Of a stretch of DNA of 8,942 nt, positions 1 through 6,897 are shown piece after piece. The notes below the pieces were generated by a model. It did no database searches. It saw only the letters and a program-made list of their open reading frames with translations, and had not been told where the DNA came from. Positions within the stretch are counted from its first letter, which is position 1, and every line of letters starts with the position of its first letter. The stretch lies in the NCBI GenBank assembly GCA_903847005.1, contig CAINCM010000156.1:1-8942 (forward strand). Reading direction: 5' to 3'. This stretch comes from an uncultured Chloroflexota bacterium (GTDB lineage Bacteria > Chloroflexota > Limnocylindria > Limnocylindrales > Limnocylindraceae). The position numbers were made by a program, and so were the translations under genes.

Positions 1-879
1 GAGCAGCGCGGCAGCGAAGTGGCGGTGCTCTGTGCGGATGCTCCTGCGAAGGTGTACGAGGTCATCCCCAACGTCGATCGTGTCCTCACGACCCCTCCAG
101 CGTGGGCACCCGACGTCGCCATCCTCGTAGACTGCGGCGACCCGAAACGAGCGGGCCGAGCGGGCGAAGTGATGCAGGGTCTGCCAAGCGGCGTCGTCAG
201 GGCGACCATCGACCACCACGTGTCGAACAGCAGCACGTCACCGCTCCAGTGGATCGATCCAACAGCAGCTGCAACGTGCGAAATGGTCGCTCTCATCGCT
301 GTGGCGCTGGATGCCGACATCGCGGCGGATGGCGGTCGACTTGCGGCGACGCTGGCGGCCGGAATCATCATGGATACCGCCACATTCCAGCACAGCAACA
401 CGACCCCGCGTACGCTGCAGGTCGCAGGGATCCTCCTCGAGGCCGGTGCACCAATCAGCGAGATCTCGCGACGCCTGTATCGGTCCAAGCCGGCGACACA
501 GGTGCGCCTGCATGCCCGAGTGCTCGATCGCATGGAGACATCGGACCACGGCGCGACCGTCTGGGCGGCAGCTCTCAGATCAGACCTCCAGGAGACTTCG
601 GCGCGACCAGAGGAGACTGAGGGCATCGTCGACACCCTCGCTCAAGTCCTTGAGGCGGATGTTGCGCTCTTCTTCAAAGAGGAGGGCGCGCACGAAACGC
701 GACTCTCCATTCGAACGAAAGAGGAAGGCTTGGACGCCACCAAGATCGCCGCCCTGTTCGGGGGCGGGGGGCACGCGCGCGCCGCTGGTGCGAGCATTGC
801 AACTGCGCTCGACGATGCGGTGCCCGCGGTCCTACGTGCCGTCACGTCGCTTCGCACGGGGCGCGGCAGCGAGTCCTAG
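1..879 (+). CDS. nrnA: NrnA-like DHH/DHHA1 phosphoesterase (nanoRNase / pAp phosphatase), 5' partial
   Basis: The reading frame is open from base 1, so the gene begins upstream of the window. Compared with Bacillus NrnA (about 313 aa), roughly 40-55 N-terminal residues are missing, including the first metal-binding motif (HxxPDxD). What remains is diagnostic: a VDCGD motif near nt 130-145, the IDHH signature (DHH at nt 211-219) followed by VSN, a GIIMDTATF segment matching the family's GIxxDTxxF, and a C-terminal DHHA1 domain with GGGGHARAAGA starting at nt 760. Family members are cytoplasmic Mn-dependent enzymes. They hydrolyse 2-5 nt RNA oligomers left by larger RNases, and often 3'-phosphoadenosine-5'-phosphate. 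The gene sits directly upstream of truB, the usual place between rbfA and truB in the nusA-infB operon. Other DHH substrates, such as cyclic dinucleotide products, cannot be excluded. Confidence 0.9.
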   Translation, partial: EQRGSEVAVLCADAPAKVYEVIPNVDRVLTTPPAWAPDVAILVDCGDPKRAGRAGEVMQGLPSGVVRATIDHHVSNSSTSPLQWIDPTAAATCEMVALIAVALDADIAADGGRLAATLAAGIIMDTATFQHSNTTPRTLQVAGILLEAGAPISEISRRLYRSKPATQVRLHARVLDRMETSDHGATVWAAALRSDLQETSARPEETEGIVDTLAQVLEADVALFFKEEGAHETRLSIRTKEEGLDATKIAALFGGGGHARAAGASIATALDDAVPAVLRAVTSLRTGRGSES

Positions 880-881
880 AC

Positions 882-1862
882 GTGGCACGCCGTCGTCCAA
901 GCACACCCGGCATCGACGGAGTTCTGCTGGTTGACAAGGCGAACGGACCGACAAGTCACGACGTTGTCGCGAAGGTTCGTCGCATTGCAGGGCAACCGCG
1001 GATCGGTCACGGCGGCACCCTCGACCCGTTCGCCACCGGGCTACTGGTGCTGCTGCTTGGACGTGCAACTCGACTTGCCGCTCTGCACCAGGGCGGAGGA
1101 AAGCGCTATGAGGCCACCTTCTCCTTCGGCGGTGCAACCACCACTGACGATCTCGACGGCGAGATGATCGGAGGTGGCAACCTGCGGGCCACACGTGATC
1201 TCGTCGAGTCGCTGCTGCCTCGATTTCGTGGTGCGCTCGAGCAGGTCCCCCCAAGCCATTCCGCGAAGCGCACGGACGGTGTGCGCGCGTATGAGCGTGC
1301 ACGCGCGGGAGAGGTGGTCAACCTGGCCCCCCGAGCCGTGGAGATCAAACGTTTCGAGATCACGTCGTGGGACGAGAGCCGTCCAGAGGAGCCGTTGATG
1401 GGCGCTGAGCTCGATGTAAGTTCGGGAACCTATATTCGTGCGATCGCTCGAGACCTTGGAGCGGCCGTGGGCAGCGGTGCACATCTCGTCGCTCTCCGCC
1501 GCATCGGCTCAGGTTCGTTCAGTGTCGCCCACGCACACCGCATGGAGTCGATCTCAGAGGCAGCGGTCAAAGGACATCTGGCAGACCTGCTTCTGCCCCT
1601 CGATGCAGGGCTCGAAAAGTTGGCCAGGCTCGACCTCAACCAGGAGGCGACAGGTCTCCTGCGCGACGGAGCTGCCATCTCTGCCGATCTGTGCGGCCTG
1701 CGGCCAGACGAGATCGCATCTGGTGAACTGGTTCGCCTGGTGGTCGACGGTCGACTCGCCGCTCTCGCTCGGCGCACGGACGCTGGAGTCCAGCCAGAGC
1801 GCGTATTCATCACACCGAACGCGTCTCCGCCGCGACGAGGGCAGATCGTGGAGGCCAGTTGA
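882..1862 (+). CDS. truB: tRNA pseudouridine(55) synthase TruB
   Basis: This 326-residue protein (E. coli TruB is 314) isomerises U55 to pseudouridine in the T-loop of tRNAs. The N-terminal part has GVLLVDKANGPTSHDVV (residues 13-29) and the motif RIGHGGTLDPFATG (40-53), whose D48 is the catalytic nucleophile. KRYEATFSFG (75-84) supplies the active-site Tyr, and SGTYIRAIARDLG (181-193) is the third conserved block. The rest, from about residue 249, looks like the small C-terminal PUA-like domain. A mild oddity is PPSHSAKR (123-130), where many homologues have PPxYSAxK: His replaces Tyr and Arg replaces Lys, a position that varies in the family. The GTG start lies 2 nt after the nrnA stop without a strong ribosome-binding site, so translation is probably coupled to nrnA. 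Its stop overlaps the next gene's start. Confidence 0.95.
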   Translation: MARRRPSTPGIDGVLLVDKANGPTSHDVVAKVRRIAGQPRIGHGGTLDPFATGLLVLLLGRATRLAALHQGGGKRYEATFSFGGATTTDDLDGEMIGGGNLRATRDLVESLLPRFRGALEQVPPSHSAKRTDGVRAYERARAGEVVNLAPRAVEIKRFEITSWDESRPEEPLMGAELDVSSGTYIRAIARDLGAAVGSGAHLVALRRIGSGSFSVAHAHRMESISEAAVKGHLADLLLPLDAGLEKLARLDLNQEATGLLRDGAAISADLCGLRPDEIASGELVRLVVDGRLAALARRTDAGVQPERVFITPNASPPRRGQIVEAS

Positions 1863-2734
1863 ACTCCAGCCGCAGAATCGCCGAGCCGCAACTCGTCGGT
1901 TGGGGGGCGCTGGAAGGCGAACAGCTTCACGGCGCTCGAGAGGATGGGTCGGTGCTGACCATCGGCATCTTCGACGGTCTCCACCGCGGTCATCAGCGCA
2001 TCCTTGCTGCAGCCGAGCGTTTGGCGTCCGCCGCCGGACTCCACCGCATCCATATCGGTTTCGATCCGCATCCGGACCTACTGCTTCGGGGTGCCGCGCC
2101 GCTTCGACTCCTCGATCCTACAGAGTTCGAACTGCGTCTCGCAGCTGCTGGCGTTGAGCTGTGGCGAGACCTTCCGTTTGATGCGGAGATGCGGGACACC
2201 GAGTGGGACGTCTTTCTCGCACGGCTGGTGGCCGCAACAGGCGCGCGCAGCATCGTCCTTTCGCCAGAGAGCGCCTTGGGTCGCGGACGAGAAGGTCGAC
2301 TCGATCGGATACGTGCGTGGGGGGCAACACGAGGAATCCAGGTGCATCCGGTAGCCGAGGCTCGCACGGACGGGGGCCCCATCCGAAGTACGCTCATCCG
2401 CGCGGCAATCGCTGCTGGGGACCTCTCTCGTGCGGCCCGCGCACTGGGTCGGCCGCACGCGATCATTGCAACGCGCACGTCCGTGGACATTGAGCTACGG
2501 GTTGACGGCGAAGGCTTTGCCCTGCCGCCGGCCGGAGAGTACGAGGTCCGGATCGGCACGGCCGCGCACCGTACGGGCCGTCTCCCTCTCACGGGGCGGG
2601 TGGTTCGCGCGGTGTTCGACCCCGCAGGGCGATCACTCGTTCTCGACCCCTCCGCACGGGAGCGACTCCCCAGGGGGGGAGAGCGGCTTCGTGCGGCTCT
2701 CCTGAAGCGGTTCGCTGGACGCCGCGGGCGCTGA
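1859..2734 (+). CDS. ribF: RibF-like FAD synthetase (FMN adenylyltransferase) with a degenerate or missing riboflavin kinase half
   Basis: The 291-residue product begins at a TTG sharing bases with the truB stop (TTGA), with GGAGG at 1850-1854 four bases upstream. The N-terminal half is a nucleotidyltransferase of the RibF FAD synthetase type. VLTIGIFDGLHRGHQ (residues 32-46) contains the HxGH ATP-binding motif, GFDPHP (67-72) matches FxPHP, and IRSTLIRAAIAAGDLSRA (175-192) matches the ISSTxIR block followed by LGRPH. The usual DFRFG is diverged to ESALGRG (137-143). After residue 200 the family normally has a riboflavin kinase domain of about 120 residues with GRTLGFPTAN. Here there are only about 90 residues, no PTAN motif, and just a faint resemblance (LPPAGEYEVRIG, 222-233). 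It likely makes FAD from FMN and ATP. Whether it phosphorylates riboflavin is doubtful. The position between truB and rpsO is the standard one for ribF. Confidence 0.85.
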   Translation: MNSSRRIAEPQLVGWGALEGEQLHGAREDGSVLTIGIFDGLHRGHQRILAAAERLASAAGLHRIHIGFDPHPDLLLRGAAPLRLLDPTEFELRLAAAGVELWRDLPFDAEMRDTEWDVFLARLVAATGARSIVLSPESALGRGREGRLDRIRAWGATRGIQVHPVAEARTDGGPIRSTLIRAAIAAGDLSRAARALGRPHAIIATRTSVDIELRVDGEGFALPPAGEYEVRIGTAAHRTGRLPLTGRVVRAVFDPAGRSLVLDPSARERLPRGGERLRAALLKRFAGRRGR

Positions 2735-2810
2735 TTGCTACTCTCAACCGACCCAGAAGGTGTGAAGTAGACAAGGTGGGCCTATGAGCCCCCCAGACAG
2801 GAGAGAAACC
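2735..2810 (+). promoter_or_regulatory. rpsO leader with hairpin and strong ribosome-binding site
   Basis: This is the 76-nt gap between ribF and rpsO. It holds a GC-rich hairpin: GGTGGGC (2775-2781), loop CTATGA, GCCCCCC (2788-2794), seven positions with one T-C mismatch. It ends four bases before the Shine-Dalgarno AGGAGAG (2799-2805). S15 represses its own mRNA through structured leaders in several bacteria, so a similar role is possible, but nothing here matches a known S15-binding fold in detail. An extended -10-like TGCTACTCT (2736-2744) is too weak to call a promoter. Confidence 0.35.
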
Positions 2811-3080
2811 TTGCCGCTAGACAAGACCACAACCGAGCGCATCGTTGCCGCGAACGGGCGACACGCTCAGGACACCGGCTCAGCCGAAGTCCAGATAGCA
2901 CTCCTCACGGAGCGCATCGAGGGCCTTACGGGCCACCTCCAGACGTTCAAGCAGGACAATCACTCGCGGCGGGGGCTCTTGAAGCTTGTCGGGCAACGAC
3001 GGCGCCTGCTTACCTTCCTGCGACGCGAGGATGTGGCTCGACACGCCGCCCTCACCGAGAAGCTCGGTCTCCGTCGTTAA
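2811..3080 (+). CDS. rpsO: 30S ribosomal protein S15
   Basis: The product is 89 residues from the TTG at 2811, exactly the usual S15 length. An in-frame ATG at 2784 would add nine residues not typical of the family, and it lies in the loop of a leader hairpin. The TTG has AGGAG (2799-2803) seven bases upstream, so I prefer it. Family hallmarks are [16 protein letters not shown], the [21 protein letters not shown] block that contacts the 16S rRNA three-way junction, and the C-terminal LGLRR. S15 is a primary binding protein that nucleates the platform of the small subunit. It is followed by pnp, the conserved rpsO-pnp pair found across bacteria. Confidence 0.96.
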   Translation: MPLDKTTTERIVAANGRHAQDTGSAEVQIALLTERIEGLTGHLQTFKQDNHSRRGLLKLVGQRRRLLTFLRREDVARHAALTEKLGLRR

Positions 3081-3086
3081 CCACCC

Positions 3087-3103
3087 GCTCAGCATCGCTG
3101 AGC
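3087..3103 (+). other. rpsO-pnp intergenic hairpin 1
   Basis: This is a perfect 7-bp inverted repeat, GCTCAGC / GCTGAGC, around a 3-nt ATC loop, starting 6 nt after the rpsO stop. No T-run follows (the next bases are AACTAGA), so it is not a canonical intrinsic terminator. It may be an mRNA 3'-end stabiliser, an attenuator or a processing site between rpsO and pnp. In E. coli, the pnp leader hairpin is cut by RNase III and mediates PNPase autoregulation. A similar role here is inference. Confidence 0.5.
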
Positions 3104-3118
3104 AACTAGATCGGCTGG

Positions 3119-3134
3119 GCGCCCTGTGGGGCGC
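3119..3134 (+). other. pnp leader hairpin 2, next to the pnp ribosome-binding site
   Basis: A perfect 6-bp GC-only stem, GCGCCC / GGGCGC, closes a TGTG loop (3125-3128). It ends about nine bases before the pnp Shine-Dalgarno. Together with the hairpin at 3087-3103 it forms a tandem stem-loop leader. It could influence pnp translation or be a target for autoregulation by PNPase, but the sequence alone does not show which. Confidence 0.4.
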
Positions 3135-3152
3135 GGCCTGAAGAGGAGCAAC

Positions 3153-5747
3153 ATGGAAATCACGACCGTATCCGCCGAGTTTGGCGGGCAGACGCTTACC
3201 ATCGAAACAGGGCGCATGGCACGACTCGCGGGTGGTGCTGTGACAGTTCGCTACGGCGACACTGTCGTCCTCGGAACTGCGAATCGAAGCGACCCGCGTC
3301 CGGGTCTCGACTTCTTTCCGCTCACGATCGAATTCGAAGAGCGCATGTATGCAGCAGGAAAGATTCCCGGTGGCTATATCAAGCGCGAAGGGAAGGCATC
3401 GGAGAACGCAACGCTCTCTGCACGCTTGACCGACCGACCGATTCGACCTCTATTTCCTGAGGGCTACAAGGACGACGTCCAAGTGGTGGTCACGGTCCTC
3501 AGCGCGGATCAGGAAAACGATCCAGACATCCTCGGAACGATCGCGGCTTCGGCCGCGCTGACCATTTCGGAGATTCCGTTTCTTGGGCCCATCGGCGCCG
3601 TTCGCGTTGGCTTGGTCGACAACAAGTTCATACTGAATCCGACGTTCGAACAGCTCGAAACGAGCGACCTTGACCTCGTGGTCTCTGGTACGACAGACGC
3701 CATCATGATGGTCGAAGCGGGCGCAAACCTCATCAGCGAAGCGAAGATGGCCGAGGCGATCGAATTCGGCCACGATGCCATCAAAGCCCTGATCTCGTTG
3801 CAGGACGAGCTGCGCGCAAAGATCGGGAAGCCGAAGCGCGTACCTTACATCGAGCCTGGCGTGGAGAGTGTCGTCTCATTTGCAGAGGCAGCGGCAAACG
3901 GCGCAACATTTGTTGTCGTCGATACGGAGACGACTGGGCTCGACCCGAAGATCTCCGACCTCGTCGAAGTTGCAGCCGTCAAGATCAAGGGCGGCAAGAT
4001 CACCGATCGCTGGAGCACGCTTGTGAACTCAGGAAATCCGATCGTGGGAGCCCAGATGCATGGCATTACGACTGCCGACCTGAAGAAGGGAGTCCCCCCG
4101 AAGGAGGCGGCTGAGAAGTTCGCTGAATTCTCGAAGGGCGCCATTGTCGTTGGCCACAACCTTGGTTTCGACGTTTCGTTCCTAGACGAAGCGCTCGGCA
4201 AAGGCCGTAGCTTCGCCACAGAGGCAGGGCAGTACCTTGATACCTTTGTCCTCTTCCGTGAAGCGTATCCTGAGAGCGAGTCATTCAAGCTCGGCGATCT
4301 TGCGCGCATCTACGGCGTGGGAACGGTTCCAACGCACCGTGCCGGGAGCGATGCAGAATCGACTGCAGAGCTACTGCTCTTCCTCGCCGCAGAGTTGCCG
4401 GCTCGGCTCGCAACCCTCAAGGAAGAGATCAGCGACTCGATCCGCGCCGCCCGCAGCGGAAAGGGCGATCCGAAAGCCCTTTTGGAAGCCGCCCGTCGCA
4501 AGGCGCGTCTCGGCAAGAACCTCTTCGGCTATATGCACAAGAAGACCGCTCGGGCCCTCACCATGAACGAAGGGATCCGCGTCGACGGCCGAAAGGTGGA
4601 TCAGATTCGCCCGATCACGGTTGAGGTCGGACTCCTGCCGCGCGCCCATGGCACAGGGCTCTTCACCCGTGGGGACACGCAGGCGTTGAGCGTTGCAACC
4701 CTTGGTCCGATCGCACAGGCACAGCGCCTGGATACGATTTCGCCGGTTGCAACGAAACGCTACCTGCACCACTACAACATGCCTCCATACAGCACTGGCG
4801 AGAACAAGCCGATGCGCGGACCGGGTCGCCGGGAGATCGGGCACGGTGCACTCGCAGAGCGAGCTCTCCTGCCGGTCCTCCCGTCCGCAGAAGAGTTCCC
4901 GTATACGATTCGAGTCGTCTCGGAGTGCGTGACATCGAATGGCTCCACGTCGATGGCCTCGACGTGTGGATCGAGCCTCGCGCTCCTCGACGCAGGAGTG
5001 CCGATCAAGGCTTCAGTCGCCGGTGCGGCGATGGGCTTGATGTCGGAGCCGGGTGGCGACTTCGTGGTGCTGACCGACATCCTCGGCAAGGAGGATGCGT
5101 TCGGCGACATGGACTTCAAGGTAACAGGCACCCGCGACGGAATCTCCGCGCTGCAGATGGACATCAAGGTGCAGGGGATCACAGGAAAGATCATCCGCAC
5201 CGGTCTGAAAGATGCGCTCGCAGCTCGACTCGAAATCCTCGACAAGATGGATGCGGTGATCTCTTCAGCGCGACCTGAGCTTTCGGACTTTGCACCGCGA
5301 ATCACAACGATCAAGATCAATCCAGAGAAGATCCGGGACATCATTGGCAAGGGCGGGGCCGTGATCCGCAAGCTCCAGGACGATTTCCAGGTCAACATCA
5401 ACGTGGAGGACGACGGCACGGTGCAGATCGCATCAAGCGACCCCGAGCGCACCAAGCGCGCACTCGACGCTATCAACGGCATCACAAAGGAGGTCGAGGT
5501 CGGCGCACTGTACATGGGCAAGGTGACACGCATCATGGGCTTCGGCTGCTTCGTTGAGATCCTTCCTGGAAAAGAGGGACTGGTCCGAATCGGCGAGCTC
5601 GCCGATTATCGTGTCAACACGGTAGAGGATGAGGTTGCGGTCGGCGACGAGATCATGGTGGTCGTTCTCGAAATCGACCGCCAAGGTCGGGTCAACCTAT
5701 CGCGTCGGGCCGCCATGCAGCGGCACAAGGCGGCGCCACGCGGATAG
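3153..5747 (+). CDS. pnp: Polyribonucleotide nucleotidyltransferase (PNPase) with an inserted DEDDh exonuclease domain
   Basis: PNPase phosphorolytically degrades RNA 3' to 5', releasing nucleoside diphosphates, and works as a trimer. The ATG at 3153 has GAGGAG (3143-3148) just upstream and opens with family-like [24 protein letters not shown] at 3126 is in a hairpin loop and unlikely. The 864 residues are ordered as follows. RNase PH-like domain 1 covers about 1-215, with [11 protein letters not shown] and [14 protein letters not shown]. The helical domain begins at about 216. A complete DnaQ-like exonuclease covers about 251-415. The helical domain then resumes at about 416-474. RNase PH domain 2 covers about 475-710, with FTRGDTQAL and the catalytic D648, D654 and K656 in [14 protein letters not shown] domain with IGKGG is at 731-735, and an S1 domain covers about 781-850. 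Both PNPase and exonuclease residues are intact. Usual PNPases are about 700-750 residues, so the extra length matches the insert. The frame is unbroken through both junctions. Confidence 0.95.
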   Translation: MEITTVSAEFGGQTLTIETGRMARLAGGAVTVRYGDTVVLGTANRSDPRPGLDFFPLTIEFEERMYAAGKIPGGYIKREGKASENATLSARLTDRPIRPLFPEGYKDDVQVVVTVLSADQENDPDILGTIAASAALTISEIPFLGPIGAVRVGLVDNKFILNPTFEQLETSDLDLVVSGTTDAIMMVEAGANLISEAKMAEAIEFGHDAIKALISLQDELRAKIGKPKRVPYIEPGVESVVSFAEAAANGATFVVVDTETTGLDPKISDLVEVAAVKIKGGKITDRWSTLVNSGNPIVGAQMHGITTADLKKGVPPKEAAEKFAEFSKGAIVVGHNLGFDVSFLDEALGKGRSFATEAGQYLDTFVLFREAYPESESFKLGDLARIYGVGTVPTHRAGSDAESTAELLLFLAAELPARLATLKEEISDSIRAARSGKGDPKALLEAARRKARLGKNLFGYMHKKTARALTMNEGIRVDGRKVDQIRPITVEVGLLPRAHGTGLFTRGDTQALSVATLGPIAQAQRLDTISPVATKRYLHHYNMPPYSTGENKPMRGPGRREIGHGALAERALLPVLPSAEEFPYTIRVVSECVTSNGSTSMASTCGSSLALLDAGVPIKASVAGAAMGLMSEPGGDFVVLTDILGKEDAFGDMDFKVTGTRDGISALQMDIKVQGITGKIIRTGLKDALAARLEILDKMDAVISSARPELSDFAPRITTIKINPEKIRDIIGKGGAVIRKLQDDFQVNINVEDDGTVQIASSDPERTKRALDAINGITKEVEVGALYMGKVTRIMGFGCFVEILPGKEGLVRIGELADYRVNTVEDEVAVGDEIMVVVLEIDRQGRVNLSRRAAMQRHKAAPRG
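3903..4397 (+). other. DEDDh (DnaQ/RNase T-like) 3'-5' exonuclease domain inside PNPase
   Basis: The insert carries all three exonuclease motifs in PNPase numbering. Exo I is [11 protein letters not shown] with D257 and E259. Exo II is [13 protein letters not shown] with H335, N336 and D340. Exo III is [11 protein letters not shown] with H395 and D400, which puts it in the DEDDh rather than DEDDy group. AQMHGIT (300-306) and the [13 protein letters not shown] stretch (377-389) also match DnaQ/PolC-type exonucleases. Such domains hydrolyse DNA or RNA from the 3' end using two metal ions, giving NMPs. By eye the base composition does not break from the surrounding pnp, so any fusion is probably old. 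Whether its substrate is RNA or DNA cannot be read from the sequence. Confidence 0.93.
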
Positions 5748-5782
5748 ACACTCGGAGCCTGCTCCTTCGTTAAGTGCGATCT

Positions 5783-5814
5783 GAACGACTCGGCGCAAAG
5801 GCGTCGGGTCGTTC
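5783..5814 (+). terminator. Strong hairpin after pnp, possible terminator
   Basis: A 14-bp stem pairs GAACGACTCGGCGC (5783-5796) with GCGTCGGGTCGTTC (5801-5814) across an AAAG loop. All positions pair, two as G-T wobbles. It lies 36 nt after the pnp stop and just before the asd -10-like box. The bases after the stem (GCCTATACT) lack a T-run, so termination would be inefficient or factor-assisted. Stabilisation of the pnp mRNA 3' end is an alternative. Confidence 0.55.
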
Positions 5815-5817
5815 GCC

Positions 5818-5823
5818 TATACT
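5818..5823 (+). promoter_or_regulatory. Putative -10 box (TATACT) for asd, predicting a leaderless mRNA
   Basis: TATACT matches the TATAAT consensus in five of six positions. Counting the box as -12 to -7 puts +1 at 5830, exactly on the A of an in-frame ATG of asd. No good -35 hexamer lies 16-18 nt upstream; that region is the loop and 3' arm of the preceding hairpin. The promoter is therefore plausible but unproven. Confidence 0.4.
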
Positions 5824-5829
5824 ATGGAC

Positions 5830-6897
5830 ATGAACAACACAGCAGAGCCACGTATCGACAACAAAGAGGATGGCTACGTCGTTGCCGTTGTCGGCGCGAC
5901 CGGCCTTGTAGGCCGTACGATGATCAGCATCCTCGAGGAACGAAGCTTTCCCGTTCGGCGACTCGTTCCGCTTGCCGCATCGGCAGGGGGCCGCAGCGTC
6001 GAATTCCGAGGCTCATCGGTGCCTGTCCAGGAAGCCGTCCCAAACGCCTTTGCTGGCGTGGATATCGCACTATTCAGTGCAGGTGCCGATGTGAGTCTCA
6101 ACCTCGCCCCTGAAGCGGCAGCGCGAGGCTGTGCGGTCGTGGACAACTCGAGCGCCTGGCGCATGGATCCAACCGTTCCACTCGTCGTTTCGCAGGTCAA
6201 TCCCGAGGCGCTCCGCGGTCATCACGGAATCATTGCGAATCCGAACTGCTCCACAATGCAACTCGCGCCACTCCTTCAGGCACTCCACAAAGAGGCGGGC
6301 CTGCGACGTGTCGTTGTCGCTACGTATCAGGCCGTCTCCGGCGCCGGAGGGGAGTCAGTGGACGACCTGCGGCAGCAACGGGCGGCGGTCGTGGCAGGGG
6401 AGAAGCCGCGCTCGACGATCTATCCCCACGCCGTAGTGCTCAGCCCCATTCCTGCGATCGACATCTTCTTGGAAGACGGCTCAACCAAGGAGGAGCAAAA
6501 GGTGGTGCGTGAAAGTCGAAAGATCCTTGGAATCCCTGACCTTCGCATCAGTGCTACTGCGGTTCGTATTCCTGTTGAGGTGAGTCACTCCGAAGCTGTG
6601 CACGTCGAGTTGGAGAGATCGTTATCTCCTGACCGTGCACGGACAGTCTTTGCACAGACAGAAGGTGTCTTTGTAATAGACGATCCATCGAAAGAGATGT
6701 ATCCGTTGGCCGAACAGGCTGCAGGCAGTGATGGGATCTTTGTCGGACGGGTGCGCACGGATGAGAGCGTCGAACATGGCCTTGCATTCTGGGTCGTGAG
6801 CGACAACGTGCGCAAGGGCGCCGCGACCAATGCGGTGCAGATCGCCGAGCTTCTCATCCAGAACGATCTGCTCTGGGGAAGCGCATCGCGTGGTTGA
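5830..6897 (+). CDS. asd: Aspartate-semialdehyde dehydrogenase
   Basis: Asd reduces aspartyl phosphate to aspartate semialdehyde with NADPH, the branch point for lysine/diaminopimelate, threonine and methionine. Numbering from the alternative upstream ATG at 5824, the 357-residue frame shows VVGATGLVG (22-30, NADP-binding loop) and a VVDNSSAWRMD block. IIANPNCSTMQL (136-147) carries the catalytic C142, and YQAVSGAG (168-175) follows. RIPVEVSHSEAV (248-259) carries H255, the likely acid-base His, and DNVRKGAATNAVQIAELL lies near the end. I prefer the ATG at 5830 (355 aa), because the -10-like box predicts transcription starting there and no ribosome-binding site precedes either ATG; 5824 remains possible. 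The length is normal for the family (about 340-370). The stop overlaps the start of the glycosylase gene downstream. Confidence 0.95.
   Translation: MNNTAEPRIDNKEDGYVVAVVGATGLVGRTMISILEERSFPVRRLVPLAASAGGRSVEFRGSSVPVQEAVPNAFAGVDIALFSAGADVSLNLAPEAAARGCAVVDNSSAWRMDPTVPLVVSQVNPEALRGHHGIIANPNCSTMQLAPLLQALHKEAGLRRVVVATYQAVSGAGGESVDDLRQQRAAVVAGEKPRSTIYPHAVVLSPIPAIDIFLEDGSTKEEQKVVRESRKILGIPDLRISATAVRIPVEVSHSEAVHVELERSLSPDRARTVFAQTEGVFVIDDPSKEMYPLAEQAAGSDGIFVGRVRTDESVEHGLAFWVVSDNVRKGAATNAVQIAELLIQNDLLWGSASRG

Noticed and set aside
2736..2744. Extended -10-like TGCTACTCT upstream of rpsO
   Set aside because: Only three of six positions match TATAAT and no convincing -35 element is present.
2784..2810. 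ATG start for rpsO nine codons upstream of TTG 2811
   Set aside because: TTG 2811 gives the exact 89-residue family length and has AGGAG at a good distance. The ATG lies in a hairpin loop.
3087..3110. Intrinsic terminator after rpsO
   Set aside because: The stem is perfect, but AACTAGA follows instead of a T-run, so I list it as a hairpin only.
3126..3152. GTG start for pnp nine codons upstream of ATG 3153
   Set aside because: It lies in the loop of a hairpin and has no ribosome-binding site, and the added residues do not resemble PNPase N-termini. ATG 3153 follows GAGGAG.
3903..4397. The exonuclease segment as a separate dnaQ-like gene
   Set aside because: It is in the same frame as pnp on both sides, with no stop codon and no ribosome-binding site before it. 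It is a domain of one protein.
4772..5536. Open frame on the - strand (254 codons) opposite pnp
   Set aside because: It overlaps the catalytic, KH and S1 parts of pnp and has no recognisable domain.
6830..6889. ATG start for the glycosylase inside asd
   Set aside because: It would add 20 residues unlike the family N-terminus. GTG 6890 fits the usual start shortly before the CxxC cysteines.
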